DNA of 64,000 nucleotides from Muribaculaceae bacterium (lineage in GTDB: Bacteria; Bacteroidota; Bacteroidia; Bacteroidales; Muribaculaceae), in the NCBI GenBank assembly GCA_022509125.1, contig JAFLTU010000001.1:48144-112143 (forward strand), in the 5' to 3' direction. This document shows, piece by piece, positions 9,689 to 19,706 of this stretch. The notes under the pieces are model-generated. The model had not been told where the DNA came from. It searched no databases and worked only from the letters and a program-made list of their open reading frames with translations. The number at the start of each line of letters is the position of its first letter. Within the stretch, counting starts at the first letter, position 1. A program made the translations under genes and the position numbers.

Positions 9689-10237
9689 TTATTCAGGATT
9701 GTTGACGTTGTAGACCTCTCGCAACATATCTTTGATTGAGTCGATGTTGTGGAGATTGACGTCGCCGTGAGTCATGAGCACCATTGGGACAGCCACCTGA
9801 CCCTTGCCGCCATAGGAGGGTTGGGTATAGTTGATTTCCAGACGCTTTCTGAAACCGTTTTTTTCATAAAATTCTATACGTTTCTGGGCTTCGGGAGTGT
9901 CACCCGGCTCAGTCTCCAGCAATACGTTGGGGCTGACCTCTTTGAAAAGGTGTTCAAGCATAAGGCGTCCCAGGTTCTTGCCACGTTGTTCGGGAGCTAC
10001 TGCAAAATGCTCGATGTAGGTGTAGCCCTCAAAAGTCCAGTAAGAGAGGAACCCAAGATAAAGGTCGCCGTCAACTGCTGAGAAAGCATTAAACTTGCCA
10101 CCCTTCATCTTGATATAATTGTCGAGATGTTTTTCATCTTCATAAAGCCGACGCTGATCGTGGGGAAATGTGGAGTTGTAGAGACTAAGAAAATTCGGAT
10201 AGTCTTCCATTCTCAATTTTTCAAATACTACTGCCAT
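9689..10237 (-). CDS. GNAT family N-acetyltransferase
   Basis: EHFAVAPEQRGKNLGRLMLEHL acetyl-CoA binding motif; FYEKNGFRKR. Confidence 0.85.
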   Translation of the reverse strand: MAVVFEKLRMEDYPNFLSLYNSTFPHDQRRLYEDEKHLDNYIKMKGGKFNAFSAVDGDLYLGFLSYWTFEGYTYIEHFAVAPEQRGKNLGRLMLEHLFKEVSPNVLLETEPGDTPEAQKRIEFYEKNGFRKRLEINYTQPSYGGKGQVAVPMVLMTHGDVNLHNIDSIKDMLREVYNVNNPE

Positions 10238-10343
10238 AATTTTTATAATTTAATGTTTTCAAGACTTATATCTATATAACAATCCTGGGCTAAATCAGTT
10301 TACAATGAAATTTATTAACTTTGCAATAAATAAAAAAGAAGAT

Positions 10344-11429
10344 ATGGAAAATGTGAAAGAGGATAAAAATAAAGATGGGAGAAAGAAGGTAGTAGTCAGT
10401 GGTATTCGAAGCACGGGTAACCTTCATCTCGGGAATTACTTCGGTGCTCTCAATAAATTTGTGAAACTGCAGGATGATTACGATTGCCGATATTTCATAG
10501 CAGACCTTCATGCCTTGACCACCAATCCCGATCCGGCCCAACTTCATGCCAGTGTAAAAGATATCCTTGCGGAATATATCGCGGCAGGCCTCGATCCCGA
10601 TAAAAATATAATCTACGTTCAGAGCGATATACCTGAAATTTCTGAAATGTATCTTCTGCTCAACATGCACGTGGGCATTGGGGAGCTTATGCGCACAGCC
10701 TCTTTCAAGGAGAAGGCCCGCAAGGCTTTAGGCATTATTTCCGACAGCGACGAAATTGAAAAGGAAATCATCGGCAATCAAAGCAATCAGCGAGTGAATG
10801 CCGGGCTTCTCACATATCCCACGCTTATGGCAGTGGATATCCTTATTCATAAGGCCGACTTTGTGCCTGTTGGTAAAGACCAGGAACAACATCTTGAATT
10901 GACAAGACGATTTGCCAGAAGATTCAATTCATTCTATAAGAGGGATTACTTCGGAGAACCCGTGAATTTCAATTTCGGAGGTGAGGCCTTGAAGGTGCCG
11001 GGACTCGACGGAAGCGGAAAGATGGGAAAGAGCGAAGGGAACTGCATCTATCTGATCGACGATGAAAAGACGCTGAGAAAGAAAGTGATGAGGGCTGTGA
11101 CTGATGAAGGACCGAAAGAACAGAATTCTCCTGTCAGCCAACCTGTGGAAAACCTTTTCACTCTCATGGGTCTGGTGTCGGATCCGGAGGTGGTGGAACA
11201 TTACCGTAATGCCTACGCCGATTGTTCCATCCGATATGGCGATATGAAAAAACAACTTGCAGAGGATATCTTAAAAGTGACGCTTCCCATACGCGAGCGA
11301 ATCCTTGAAATCAGGGGTAACGATGAGTATCTAAACAAGATTGTGAGACAAGGGGCAGAGAGGGCCCGCGAGACAGCTGCCAAAACTCTAAAAGATGTCA
11401 GAGAAATAATGGGCATCCGTAAAATCTAA
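10344..11429 (+). CDS. trpS: Tryptophanyl-tRNA synthetase
   Basis: GIRSTGNLHLGNYFGAL, DGSGKMGKSEGN; start MENVKED preferred because a TAACTTTG promoter element (10316-10323) lies inside the track ORF's 5' end. Confidence 0.93.
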   Translation: MENVKEDKNKDGRKKVVVSGIRSTGNLHLGNYFGALNKFVKLQDDYDCRYFIADLHALTTNPDPAQLHASVKDILAEYIAAGLDPDKNIIYVQSDIPEISEMYLLLNMHVGIGELMRTASFKEKARKALGIISDSDEIEKEIIGNQSNQRVNAGLLTYPTLMAVDILIHKADFVPVGKDQEQHLELTRRFARRFNSFYKRDYFGEPVNFNFGGEALKVPGLDGSGKMGKSEGNCIYLIDDEKTLRKKVMRAVTDEGPKEQNSPVSQPVENLFTLMGLVSDPEVVEHYRNAYADCSIRYGDMKKQLAEDILKVTLPIRERILEIRGNDEYLNKIVRQGAERARETAAKTLKDVREIMGIRKI

Positions 11430-11441
11430 AAATCACAGCTC

Positions 11442-11579
11442 GATGAATCCCGATTCAGCTGATGAATCCCGATTCAGCTGATGAATCCCGTTTCAGCTCA
11501 ATGAATCCCGTTTCAGCTCGATGAATCCCGATTCAGCTCAATGAATCCCGATTCAGCTCGATGAATCTCGATTAAACTC
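11442..11579. repeat. Seven tandem 19-20 bp units (gatgaatcccgattcagctc), each containing the dyad TGAATC-cc-GATTCA or a degenerate form
   Basis: Direct reading of unit starts at 11442, 11461, 11480, 11500, 11520, 11540, 11560. Confidence 0.97.
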
Positions 11580-11586
11580 AAAAAAA

Positions 11587-11621
11587 CGATTAACGAATAA
11601 CGATTTTCGATTAACGAATAA
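11587..11621 (+). repeat. Two direct copies of CGATTAACGAATAA, 21 bp apart, the second running into the start codon of the next gene
   Basis: Copies at 11587-11600 and 11608-11621. Confidence 0.95.
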
Positions 11622-12850
11622 TGGTCTTAAACTGGATATGGATCGGACTGCTTGCCGTGGCTTTCCTCATGGCGGTGGCCCGTTCTATTTTTCAGGGCGA
11701 TCTCTCGATTTGGTCGGAAATTATCAATAGTTCCTTTTCTCAGGCAGCCTTTGCCTTTGAGATATCTTTGGGCCTGACGGGAGTCTTGACTCTATGGCTC
11801 GGCATAATGAAAATAGGGGAGAAGGGAGGCGTGATAGATTTTTTCGCTCGGCTGATAAATCCCTTTTTTTCGCGCCTTTTCCCGGGTATCCCCAAGGGCC
11901 ATCCGGCTATGGGCGCTATCTTCATGAACATATCGGCCAATATGCTTGGCCTCGATAATGCGGCAACTCCCATGGGATTAAGGGCTATGCAGGAAATGCA
12001 GACCCTCAACAATGAGAAGGAGAGGGCCACCGATGCCATGATAATGTTTCTGGTGCTCAATTCCTCGGGACTCTGTCTTATTCCCATCAGCGTTATGATG
12101 TATCGAGCCCAGGGAGGTGCAGCCAATCCCACGGATGTGTTTTTGCCCATCCTGATAGCTACAGCAATCGCCACTTTGGCAGGCCTGATTGCTCTCTGTC
12201 TGAAACAAAGGATAAGGATGGATGGAGTTATCTGGAGCTGGTTGGGAGGGATAGCGCTAATAGTGGCTGCAGTGGTATGGTTCTTTTCCCAACTTCCGGC
12301 CGACAAGGTGGAACTCTACTCAACCTTTGCCGCCAACCTGATACTCTTTTCCATTATCATAGCCTTCCTTGCTGCGGGAGTGAGACGTAGGATAAACGTC
12401 TACGATGCCTTCATCGAGGGGGCAAAGGAGGGTTTCAAAACGGCAGTCACCATCATACCCTATCTTGTGGCAATTCTTGTTGCCATCGGCATGTTTCGAG
12501 CCTCAGGAGCCCTCGATGCTTTCACTGCCTGGGTGGAGAGCGGTCTGCTTTTTATGGGCATAGATGCCGATTGGGTCGGCGCATTGCCGACGATGCTCAT
12601 GAAGCCTCTGAGTGGAAGCGGATCTTGTGCATTGATGCTCGATGTCATGAAAGCAAATGGAGCAGATGCCTTTGTGAGTCGGGTGGCGGCAGCCGTCAGG
12701 GGATCAACCGATACCACTTTCTATATCCTGGCAGTCTATTTCGGGAGTGTCGGAGTTTATAAAACTCGCTACGCTGCAGGTTATGCCATTTTTGCTGATG
12801 TGGTGGGAGCCGTCGCAGCGGTCGTAGTCAGTTATTTCTTCTTCCATTAG
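11621..12850 (+). CDS. Nucleoside recognition (Gate) domain membrane protein, fused SpmA/SpmB-like
   Basis: NISANMLGLDNAATPMGLRAMQEMQ (SpmA-like) and PLSGSGSCALMLDVM ... GSTDTTFYILAVYFGSVGV (SpmB-like). Confidence 0.88.
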   Translation: MVLNWIWIGLLAVAFLMAVARSIFQGDLSIWSEIINSSFSQAAFAFEISLGLTGVLTLWLGIMKIGEKGGVIDFFARLINPFFSRLFPGIPKGHPAMGAIFMNISANMLGLDNAATPMGLRAMQEMQTLNNEKERATDAMIMFLVLNSSGLCLIPISVMMYRAQGGAANPTDVFLPILIATAIATLAGLIALCLKQRIRMDGVIWSWLGGIALIVAAVVWFFSQLPADKVELYSTFAANLILFSIIIAFLAAGVRRRINVYDAFIEGAKEGFKTAVTIIPYLVAILVAIGMFRASGALDAFTAWVESGLLFMGIDADWVGALPTMLMKPLSGSGSCALMLDVMKANGADAFVSRVAAAVRGSTDTTFYILAVYFGSVGVYKTRYAAGYAIFADVVGAVAAVVVSYFFFH

Positions 12851-13056
12851 ATGATTTTGCGTAATCGGATATTGGTCTGAGCCACCTCGTCTCACTTTTA
12901 CTATCACATATGCTCCGGTTGGAAAGAATTTAAAAATTGAGTCAATATTCGTTTAATTCGGATTAAGTTTTTTTAAGTATTAGAGGTGATTAACTGTCTG
13001 GCTAAAAGTTTTTGATACTTCTGAAAATCATAATTTTTATTTTTTTACGTTTTTTC

Positions 13057-13088
13057 TTTGCATTATAGAAAATAATGTATTAATTTTG
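13057..13088 (+). promoter_or_regulatory. Bacteroidetes-type promoter of the sigma-factor gene pair
   Basis: TTTG at 13057-13060, 20 bp spacer, TAATTTTG at 13081-13088; predicts a ~115 nt 5' UTR. Confidence 0.7.
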
Positions 13089-13209
13089 TCGTTTTTGGAG
13101 AAGAGCGGTCGTCGACGGACGCCGAAAGGGAGTGACCCTTCATAAAACACGTAAGAAGCTATCAAATTTCTACAGGTTAAAATTAATTGCGCAATATTAT
13201 TGATCAATT

Positions 13210-14073
13210 ATGAGGCAACTAAAGATAACTCCGGGCAATATCACGGCTCGAGGCACTCGTTCTATTGAAAAATATCTCCAGGAGATAGGCCATTGCGACC
13301 TTATCAGCGCCAACGAAGAGGTTGAGCTGACCCAAAAAATCAAGAAGGGTGACGTAGAGGCAAGAAATAAGCTTGTGATGGCCAATCTGCGTTTCGTGGT
13401 CTCTGTTGCAAAACAATATCAAAACCAGGGTTTGAGCCTTGAAGACCTCATCGACGAGGGGAATATAGGCCTTATCCGTGCTGCTGAGAAATTCGACGAA
13501 ACCAGAGGCTTTAAATTTATTTCATATGCTGTATGGTGGATTCGCCAGAGCATTCTTTCCGCACTTGAAGAACAGACACGAATCGTCAGGCTGCCTCAAA
13601 ACCAAGTGGGCATCCAGAAGAAGATTTCGCAGGCCAACATGGAGTTTGAACAGAAGCATGGGCGTCTTCCCTCTTCAGAAGAACTCAGCGAGATCCTCGA
13701 CCTTCCCGCCAACAAAATAGAGGAGCTCATAAAGGTTTCGGGTAAACACATCTCTATGGATGCCCCGTTTGCCGACGGAGAGGATGGGTCTTTACTCGAC
13801 GTGCTGCCTAACAACGATAGTCCCCGGGCTGACTCCGTATTGAACAAAGAGAGCCTTTCAAAGGAAATCGACAGGGCCCTTATGCAGCTCTTCGAGAGAG
13901 AACGCGAGATTTTGAAAATGTTTTTTGGCATTGGCTGTCAGGAGATGTCGCTTGAAGAGATTGGAGACAAGTTCGACCTCACTCGCGAGCGTGTGCGCCA
14001 AATCAAAGAGAAGGCAATCAAAAGACTGAAGGGGCAAAAAAGCCGGCTTCTCAGAAGCTATTTGGGTGAATAA
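13210..14073 (+). CDS. RpoD-type sigma-70 factor, paralog 1 (more divergent copy)
   Basis: 287 aa; [41 protein letters not shown] (region 2), [18 protein letters not shown] (region 4.2). Confidence 0.95.
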   Translation: MRQLKITPGNITARGTRSIEKYLQEIGHCDLISANEEVELTQKIKKGDVEARNKLVMANLRFVVSVAKQYQNQGLSLEDLIDEGNIGLIRAAEKFDETRGFKFISYAVWWIRQSILSALEEQTRIVRLPQNQVGIQKKISQANMEFEQKHGRLPSSEELSEILDLPANKIEELIKVSGKHISMDAPFADGEDGSLLDVLPNNDSPRADSVLNKESLSKEIDRALMQLFEREREILKMFFGIGCQEMSLEEIGDKFDLTRERVRQIKEKAIKRLKGQKSRLLRSYLGE

Positions 14074-14098
14074 TCGCCCTTAATCTTCAAAAGAGAGA

Positions 14099-14959
14099 AT
14101 GCGCCAGTTAAAGATAACTAAATCTATCACCAACCGCGAGAGCGCCTCCTTAGACAAATATCTTCAGGAAATTGGAAGAGAGGAACTCCTGACTCCTGCC
14201 GAGGAGGTGGAGCTTGCCCAGAAAATCAGAAAAGGTGACCATGCAGCCCTTGAGAGACTCACAAGGGCTAATCTTCGTTTTGTGGTGTCGGTCGCGAAGC
14301 AGTATCAAAACCAGGGCCTCAGTCTCCCCGATTTAATCAACGAAGGAAATTTAGGGCTTATCAAGGCTGCAAGTAAATTTGACGAGACACGTGGCTTTAA
14401 ATTTATTTCGTATGCAGTGTGGTGGATACGCCAGAGCATCCTGCAAGCTCTTGCGGAGCAAAGCCGTATTGTCAGACTCCCTCTCAATCAGGTTGGTTCC
14501 CTTAATAAAATCTCTAAAGAACTTTCAAAATTCGAACAGGAAAACGAGCGACGCCCCTCTGCAGAGGAATTGGCGGAGAGGCTCGGTTTGCCTGTAGATA
14601 AGGTGGCCGACACTCTAAAGGTCTCCGGAAGGCATATATCAGTTGATGCCCCATTCGCCGAGGGTGAAGATAATTCATTGCTCGATGTCTTGCCAAACGA
14701 CGACAGCCCGATGGCCGATCAGACTCTCAACAAGGAGAGTCTCTCCAAAGAAATAGACCGTGCTCTCAAGCAACTTTACGACCGGGAACGTGAAATAATA
14801 AAGATGTTTTTCGGAATAGGATATCCTGAGATGACTCTTGAGGAAATCGGCGAAAAATTCGGATTGACGCGAGAAAGAGTGCGCCAAATTAAAGAAAAAG
14901 CTATCAAAAGATTGAAAGGCCAGAAAAGCCGGCTTTTGAAAAGCTATCTCGGCGAATAA
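14099..14959 (+). CDS. rpoD: RpoD-type sigma-70 factor, paralog 2 (closer to the canonical Bacteroidetes RpoD)
   Basis: 286 aa; [27 protein letters not shown]-terminus matches recalled Bacteroides RpoD; 25 bp after paralog 1. Confidence 0.92.
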   Translation: MRQLKITKSITNRESASLDKYLQEIGREELLTPAEEVELAQKIRKGDHAALERLTRANLRFVVSVAKQYQNQGLSLPDLINEGNLGLIKAASKFDETRGFKFISYAVWWIRQSILQALAEQSRIVRLPLNQVGSLNKISKELSKFEQENERRPSAEELAERLGLPVDKVADTLKVSGRHISVDAPFAEGEDNSLLDVLPNDDSPMADQTLNKESLSKEIDRALKQLYDREREIIKMFFGIGYPEMTLEEIGEKFGLTRERVRQIKEKAIKRLKGQKSRLLKSYLGE

Positions 14960-15066
14960 GATGTAGCAAGGAAAAGGAGGGTAGAAGTTCCGGGGAGGAA
15001 AAGTTGGGGAAGCAAAAAGAGGAATTGAAACCAACAAAAACCGTTAACTATAAACTGACAACTAAA

Positions 15067-17688
15067 ATGAATCCTCAGTATAATCCGGCTGACGTGGAAA
15101 ACAAATGGTATTCCTATTGGATGGAACACGGCTTATTTCATTCGGAACCAGACGACAGAGAACCCTTCTGCATAGTGATTCCACCGCCAAACGTCACCGG
15201 AGTGCTCCACATGGGCCATATGCTCAACAATACCATTCAGGATATTCTGACTCGCAGGGCCCGCATGCTTGGGAAAAATGCCTTATGGGTGCCGGGAACC
15301 GACCATGCCGCGATTTCTACGGAAGCAAAGGTTGTGGCAAAACTCGCTGAGGAAAATATTTCTAAACATGACCTCACGCGTGAGCAATTTCTGGACCATG
15401 CATGGGATTGGACCCATAAATATGGTGGGATAATCCTGCAACAACTCCGCAAATTGGGGGCTTCATGCGATTGGGAACGCACCGCATTCACAATGGACGA
15501 AATCCGTTCTAAAAGTGTGATCCGCGTTTTTTGCGATCTTTATGAACGAGGACTCATCTATCGGGGAGTAAGAATGGTGAATTGGGATCCCAAGGCCCTG
15601 ACGGCTCTTTCCGACGAAGAGGTGATCTATAAGGAGGAACAGAGCAAACTTTTCTATCTAAAATATATGGTGGATGGTGAGCCTGGAAAATATATAGTAG
15701 TTGCCACGACACGACCGGAAACAATCCTTGGCGACACGGCAGTGTGTGTCAATCCAAATGATGAGCGCTATCAATGGCTCAAAGGAAAAAGAGTTATTGT
15801 GCCTATAGTGGGCCGATCAGTTCCCATTATAATGGATGACTATGTGGAGATGGATTTCGGAACCGGATGCCTTAAAGTCACCCCTGCCCATGATGTCAAC
15901 GACTATATGCTCGGTGATAAATATAACCTCGAAAGCATTGATATTTTCAACGACGACGGCACTATTTCGGAGAGAGGAGGCCTCTATGTCGGATTGGATC
16001 GTTTCGATGTCAGAGACCAAATTTCCAAAGACCTTTCCGAGAAAGGACTCCTTGAGAAAACAGAAGACTATGTTAATAAGGTGGGTCATTCGGAACGCAC
16101 CGACGCTGTAATCGAGCCAAAGCTTTCGATGCAATGGTTTGTGAAGATGGAAGGCTTGGCCAAGCCGGCGCTGGAAGCAGTAGAGAATGGTGACATCAAG
16201 TTTGTGCCCGACAAATTCCGCAACACTTACCGTTATTGGATGTCGAATATAAAAGATTGGTGTATCTCTCGCCAGCTATGGTGGGGACATCAGATTCCGG
16301 CCTATTATCTTCCGGACGGTGGTTATGTGGTGGCCGAAACTGAAGAGGAGGCTTTGCTTAAAGCCATTGAGAAGACAGGAAATCCGGAACTGACGCTTTC
16401 GGATCTTAGGAGAGATCCCGACTGTCTTGACACATGGTTTTCTTCCTGGCTTTGGCCTTTGTCACTTTTCAACGGTATTCTCGATCCGGGCAACAAGGAA
16501 TTCAAATATTATTATCCCACAACGGATCTAGTGACAGCCCCCGATATCATTTTCTTCTGGGTGGCAAGAATGATAATCGCAGGATATGCTTTCGCCGATG
16601 AGAAACCTTTCTCAAATGTCTATTTCACCGGTATTGTGAGAGATAAATTGGGTAGAAAGATGTCGAAATCGCTCGGCAATTCTCCTGATCCGTTGGAACT
16701 GATCGATCGCTTTGGCGCCGACGGAGTCAGAATGGGTTTGATGCTCGGAGCTCCTGCAGGGCATGATATAATGTATGATGATTCCCTCTGCGAGCAAGGC
16801 CGCAATTTCTGCAACAAAATCTGGAATGCCTTCCGCCTGGTGAAAGGTTGGGATGTAGATAGCGAAAAACCGCAGCCTGAGGCCTCGAAGGCGGCTGTGG
16901 AATGGTTTGATGCCATGCTTTCCCGATGTCTGGAAGAAACGGCCGACTCTATGTCAAAGTTCCGTATTTCGGAAGCTTTGATGGCCTCCTACAAGTTATT
17001 CTGGGATGAATTCTCGGCATGGTATCTCGAAATTATCAAGCCGGCTTATGGAAGCCCCATAGACAAGGCCACCTACGATGCCACTTTAGGTTTCTTTGAT
17101 GCTCTTTTGAAACTTCTTCACCCCTTTATGCCCTTCATCACTGAGGAGCTTTGGCAAAACCTCATGCCCCGAAAAGATGGAGAAAGCATCATGATTGCCC
17201 GATTGCCGGAGTCAAAGCCCTATTCGGAAAATTTGATAAGGGAGTTCGAAGTGATGAAGGAAACAGTCGCCGGAATCCGCACAATCCGTAAACAGAAGAA
17301 TATCCCCCAGAAGGAGGCATTGGAATTGCTTGTGAAAGGTTATCACAATGGGCAATTGAATAGCGTGCTGGAAAAAATAGCCAATCTATCTTCCATTATG
17401 GAAACAGGCGAAAAACCCGCAGGTGCAATCTCGTTCATAGTAGGAGCAACTGAATATAGCGTGCCGTTGGCACAGTCAATCAATCTTGACGAAGAGCTCA
17501 AGAAACTTGAAGAGGATCTGGCATATTATAACCGCTTCCTTGAATCTGTGAGAAAAAAACTTGCTAATGAAAAATTCGTGGCTAATGCTCCGGAAAAAGT
17601 TGTCGCGTTGGAACGTAAAAAGGAGGCCGATGCCCTAGATAAGATCAACACTCTCAATGCCTCAATCCAGGCTTTGAAAGGAATGTAA
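15067..17688 (+). CDS. valS: Valyl-tRNA synthetase
   Basis: [34 protein letters not shown]; start [15 protein letters not shown] chosen over track start 15004. Confidence 0.96.
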   Translation: MNPQYNPADVENKWYSYWMEHGLFHSEPDDREPFCIVIPPPNVTGVLHMGHMLNNTIQDILTRRARMLGKNALWVPGTDHAAISTEAKVVAKLAEENISKHDLTREQFLDHAWDWTHKYGGIILQQLRKLGASCDWERTAFTMDEIRSKSVIRVFCDLYERGLIYRGVRMVNWDPKALTALSDEEVIYKEEQSKLFYLKYMVDGEPGKYIVVATTRPETILGDTAVCVNPNDERYQWLKGKRVIVPIVGRSVPIIMDDYVEMDFGTGCLKVTPAHDVNDYMLGDKYNLESIDIFNDDGTISERGGLYVGLDRFDVRDQISKDLSEKGLLEKTEDYVNKVGHSERTDAVIEPKLSMQWFVKMEGLAKPALEAVENGDIKFVPDKFRNTYRYWMSNIKDWCISRQLWWGHQIPAYYLPDGGYVVAETEEEALLKAIEKTGNPELTLSDLRRDPDCLDTWFSSWLWPLSLFNGILDPGNKEFKYYYPTTDLVTAPDIIFFWVARMIIAGYAFADEKPFSNVYFTGIVRDKLGRKMSKSLGNSPDPLELIDRFGADGVRMGLMLGAPAGHDIMYDDSLCEQGRNFCNKIWNAFRLVKGWDVDSEKPQPEASKAAVEWFDAMLSRCLEETADSMSKFRISEALMASYKLFWDEFSAWYLEIIKPAYGSPIDKATYDATLGFFDALLKLLHPFMPFITEELWQNLMPRKDGESIMIARLPESKPYSENLIREFEVMKETVAGIRTIRKQKNIPQKEALELLVKGYHNGQLNSVLEKIANLSSIMETGEKPAGAISFIVGATEYSVPLAQSINLDEELKKLEEDLAYYNRFLESVRKKLANEKFVANAPEKVVALERKKEADALDKINTLNASIQALKGM

Positions 17689-17791
17689 GTTCTGAAATCC
17701 TGAATGAACGTTATAAAAAAATTTAATTTAGAGATTTAAGAAAACGCAGACATAAAATTTGTATAACGTTTTTAAAAATAGGAATAAAAAA

Positions 17792-17817
17792 GACCCGGAT
17801 CCTCGCGGACCCGGGTT
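17792..17817. terminator. Hairpin terminator between valS and ald (convergent)
   Basis: acccgg-a-tcc-tcgc-gga-c-ccgggt with A-rich left flank and T-rich right flank. Confidence 0.75.
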
Positions 17818-17863
17818 CCTTGTTTTCATGATATTGGTTAATTGAAGTCTAAATGGTAATTTT

Positions 17864-18970
17864 TTAAAGTTCTAAAGGAGAATAAGGCATATCCCACGCT
17901 TCGGCAACAGCCTTATAGGTTATTTTCCCGTCAACGATATTGACGCCTTCTGCGAGTCCTTTGTCTTGACGGCAAGCCTCGATCCATCCCAGATTGGCAA
18001 GTTTCAAAGCGTATGGCATCGTGGCATTTGTGAGGGCGAGGGTAGAGGTGAAGGGCACAGCGCCCGGAATGTTTGCTACGGCATAATGGATCACACCGTC
18101 AATTTCGTAGGTTGGTTCGCTATGAGTCGTTGCTTTTGAAGTGTCGAGACTTCCCCCTTGATCGATTGCCACGTCGACAACCACGCTTCCCTTCTTCATC
18201 AGAGGAAGCATGTCGCGTGTGATAAGATGCGGGGCTTTTGCACCGGGGATCAACACAGAGCTGATTACGAGATCTGTCTCCGGCAACTCGGTCTCTATGT
18301 TGTGGCGATTACTATAAAGGGTCTTTACATTTTTGGGCATCACCTCGGCACAATGGCGGAGCGTAGGAAGAGAAATATCGCAAAGGGTCACATCGGCTCC
18401 CAGACCGGCAGCCATCAAAGCTGCGTTTCGACCAACTACTCCGGCTCCTAGCACAAGCACTTTTGCCGGTTTCACTCCCGGAACACCTCCAAGAAGTATG
18501 CCACGTCCCCCCTGAGGTTTCTCAAGAAAACGAGCTCCCTCTTGAATAGACATTCGTCCGGCAACTTCACTCATAGGTATCAGCAAGGGCAAGCCTCCAT
18601 CGCGACCTTTGACTGTCTCATAGGCGATACAAACGGCACCGCTCTTCACCATGGCTTCTGTCAATGCTAAATCGCTTGCAAAATGGAAATATGTGAAAAG
18701 CACCTGACCCTTCCTTACAAGTTTATATTCAGGCTCAATTGGCTCTTTAACCTTGATGATCATTTCTCCTATGGCATAGACATCTTCAATTGTCGGAAGA
18801 ATCTTGGCTCCTACCTTTTGATAATCTTCATCTGAAAATCCGCTGCCCTCTCCCGCTGTGTGTTGCACATAGACCTCATGGCCCTGCCTAACAAGCTCGC
18901 TCACGCCGGCTGGAGTTGCTCCTACGCGGTTCTCGTTATTTTTAATCTCTTTTGGTATTCCTATTTTCAT
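17864..18970 (-). CDS. ald: Alanine dehydrogenase
   Basis: [63 protein letters not shown]. Confidence 0.95.
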   Translation of the reverse strand: MKIGIPKEIKNNENRVGATPAGVSELVRQGHEVYVQHTAGEGSGFSDEDYQKVGAKILPTIEDVYAIGEMIIKVKEPIEPEYKLVRKGQVLFTYFHFASDLALTEAMVKSGAVCIAYETVKGRDGGLPLLIPMSEVAGRMSIQEGARFLEKPQGGRGILLGGVPGVKPAKVLVLGAGVVGRNAALMAAGLGADVTLCDISLPTLRHCAEVMPKNVKTLYSNRHNIETELPETDLVISSVLIPGAKAPHLITRDMLPLMKKGSVVVDVAIDQGGSLDTSKATTHSEPTYEIDGVIHYAVANIPGAVPFTSTLALTNATMPYALKLANLGWIEACRQDKGLAEGVNIVDGKITYKAVAEAWDMPYSPLEL

Positions 18971-19148
18971 GGCTTAATTTAAGGTTGATTGTTTTTGTTG
19001 CTATGTTTATGGTTAAAGAGAGATTCTTTTCTGAAATTTAAACATGGCTAAATTACCTAAATCCCATTAAAATAAAAATGCTTCTACAACATAGTTTTAT
19101 GACCGATGTTTACCTTTTCTTAGGTAGTGGTATTATTGATTAGAAAAG

Positions 19149-19694
19149 ATGATGATTATGCCCCTTGAAATAGTTAAAACCAAGATATATGGCACTGAAT
19201 GGGACGACCACTTGTTTTGCCTTTCCCTTCATTTTAATGAGAATGGATTTGTTACAAGTCAGTATCGTCCTCCTGAACTGGGGGATATTTTGCAGCTAAA
19301 AGAAAAAGTCCATCAAAATAATGAGGAGGAATTTCTTTCAATATGGACTAAATTTGTCATTGGTCTTTCTGTTTGTTCAGAAGAAAGAGACCCTCTTGAA
19401 AGAAATATCGGAGCCTTGACTTTTACAGTGATAGATACATTAGAGAAAAGTCAGAGACTCTCTTTTGAAACTCTGTTAGACTATATGGATTGCTTCTCGA
19501 TAATGCTCAAGGAAGAAAATTTTTCTGAAAAAGAGATAAAGGCAGTTTATTTACCAATCACCCTTGCTGTTTTAAAGAATTTCAGTGACCGTATTATCGA
19601 CCGGACCACCGGACTTGTATTTATTTCCTCGTCTAAATATCAAGAGATTTCAAGATTATTAGAGACAAGCGGCGCTATATCCAATCGGAAATGA
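19149..19694 (+). CDS. Hypothetical protein, no family recognised
   Basis: 181 aa intact ORF, AT-rich, flanked by convergent/divergent housekeeping genes. Confidence 0.65.
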   Translation: MMIMPLEIVKTKIYGTEWDDHLFCLSLHFNENGFVTSQYRPPELGDILQLKEKVHQNNEEEFLSIWTKFVIGLSVCSEERDPLERNIGALTFTVIDTLEKSQRLSFETLLDYMDCFSIMLKEENFSEKEIKAVYLPITLAVLKNFSDRIIDRTTGLVFISSSKYQEISRLLETSGAISNRK

Positions 19695-19706
19695 AGAAGC
19701 GAAAAA

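Noticed and set aside
10305-10343. Track start codon for trpS (MKFINFAINKKED...)
   Set aside because: This segment contains a TAACTTTG -7 promoter element, so the mRNA probably starts here; the downstream ATG at 10344 is more plausible.
11442-11579. CRISPR array
   Set aside because: Units are contiguous 19-20 bp repeats without unique spacers, and there are no cas genes in the window.
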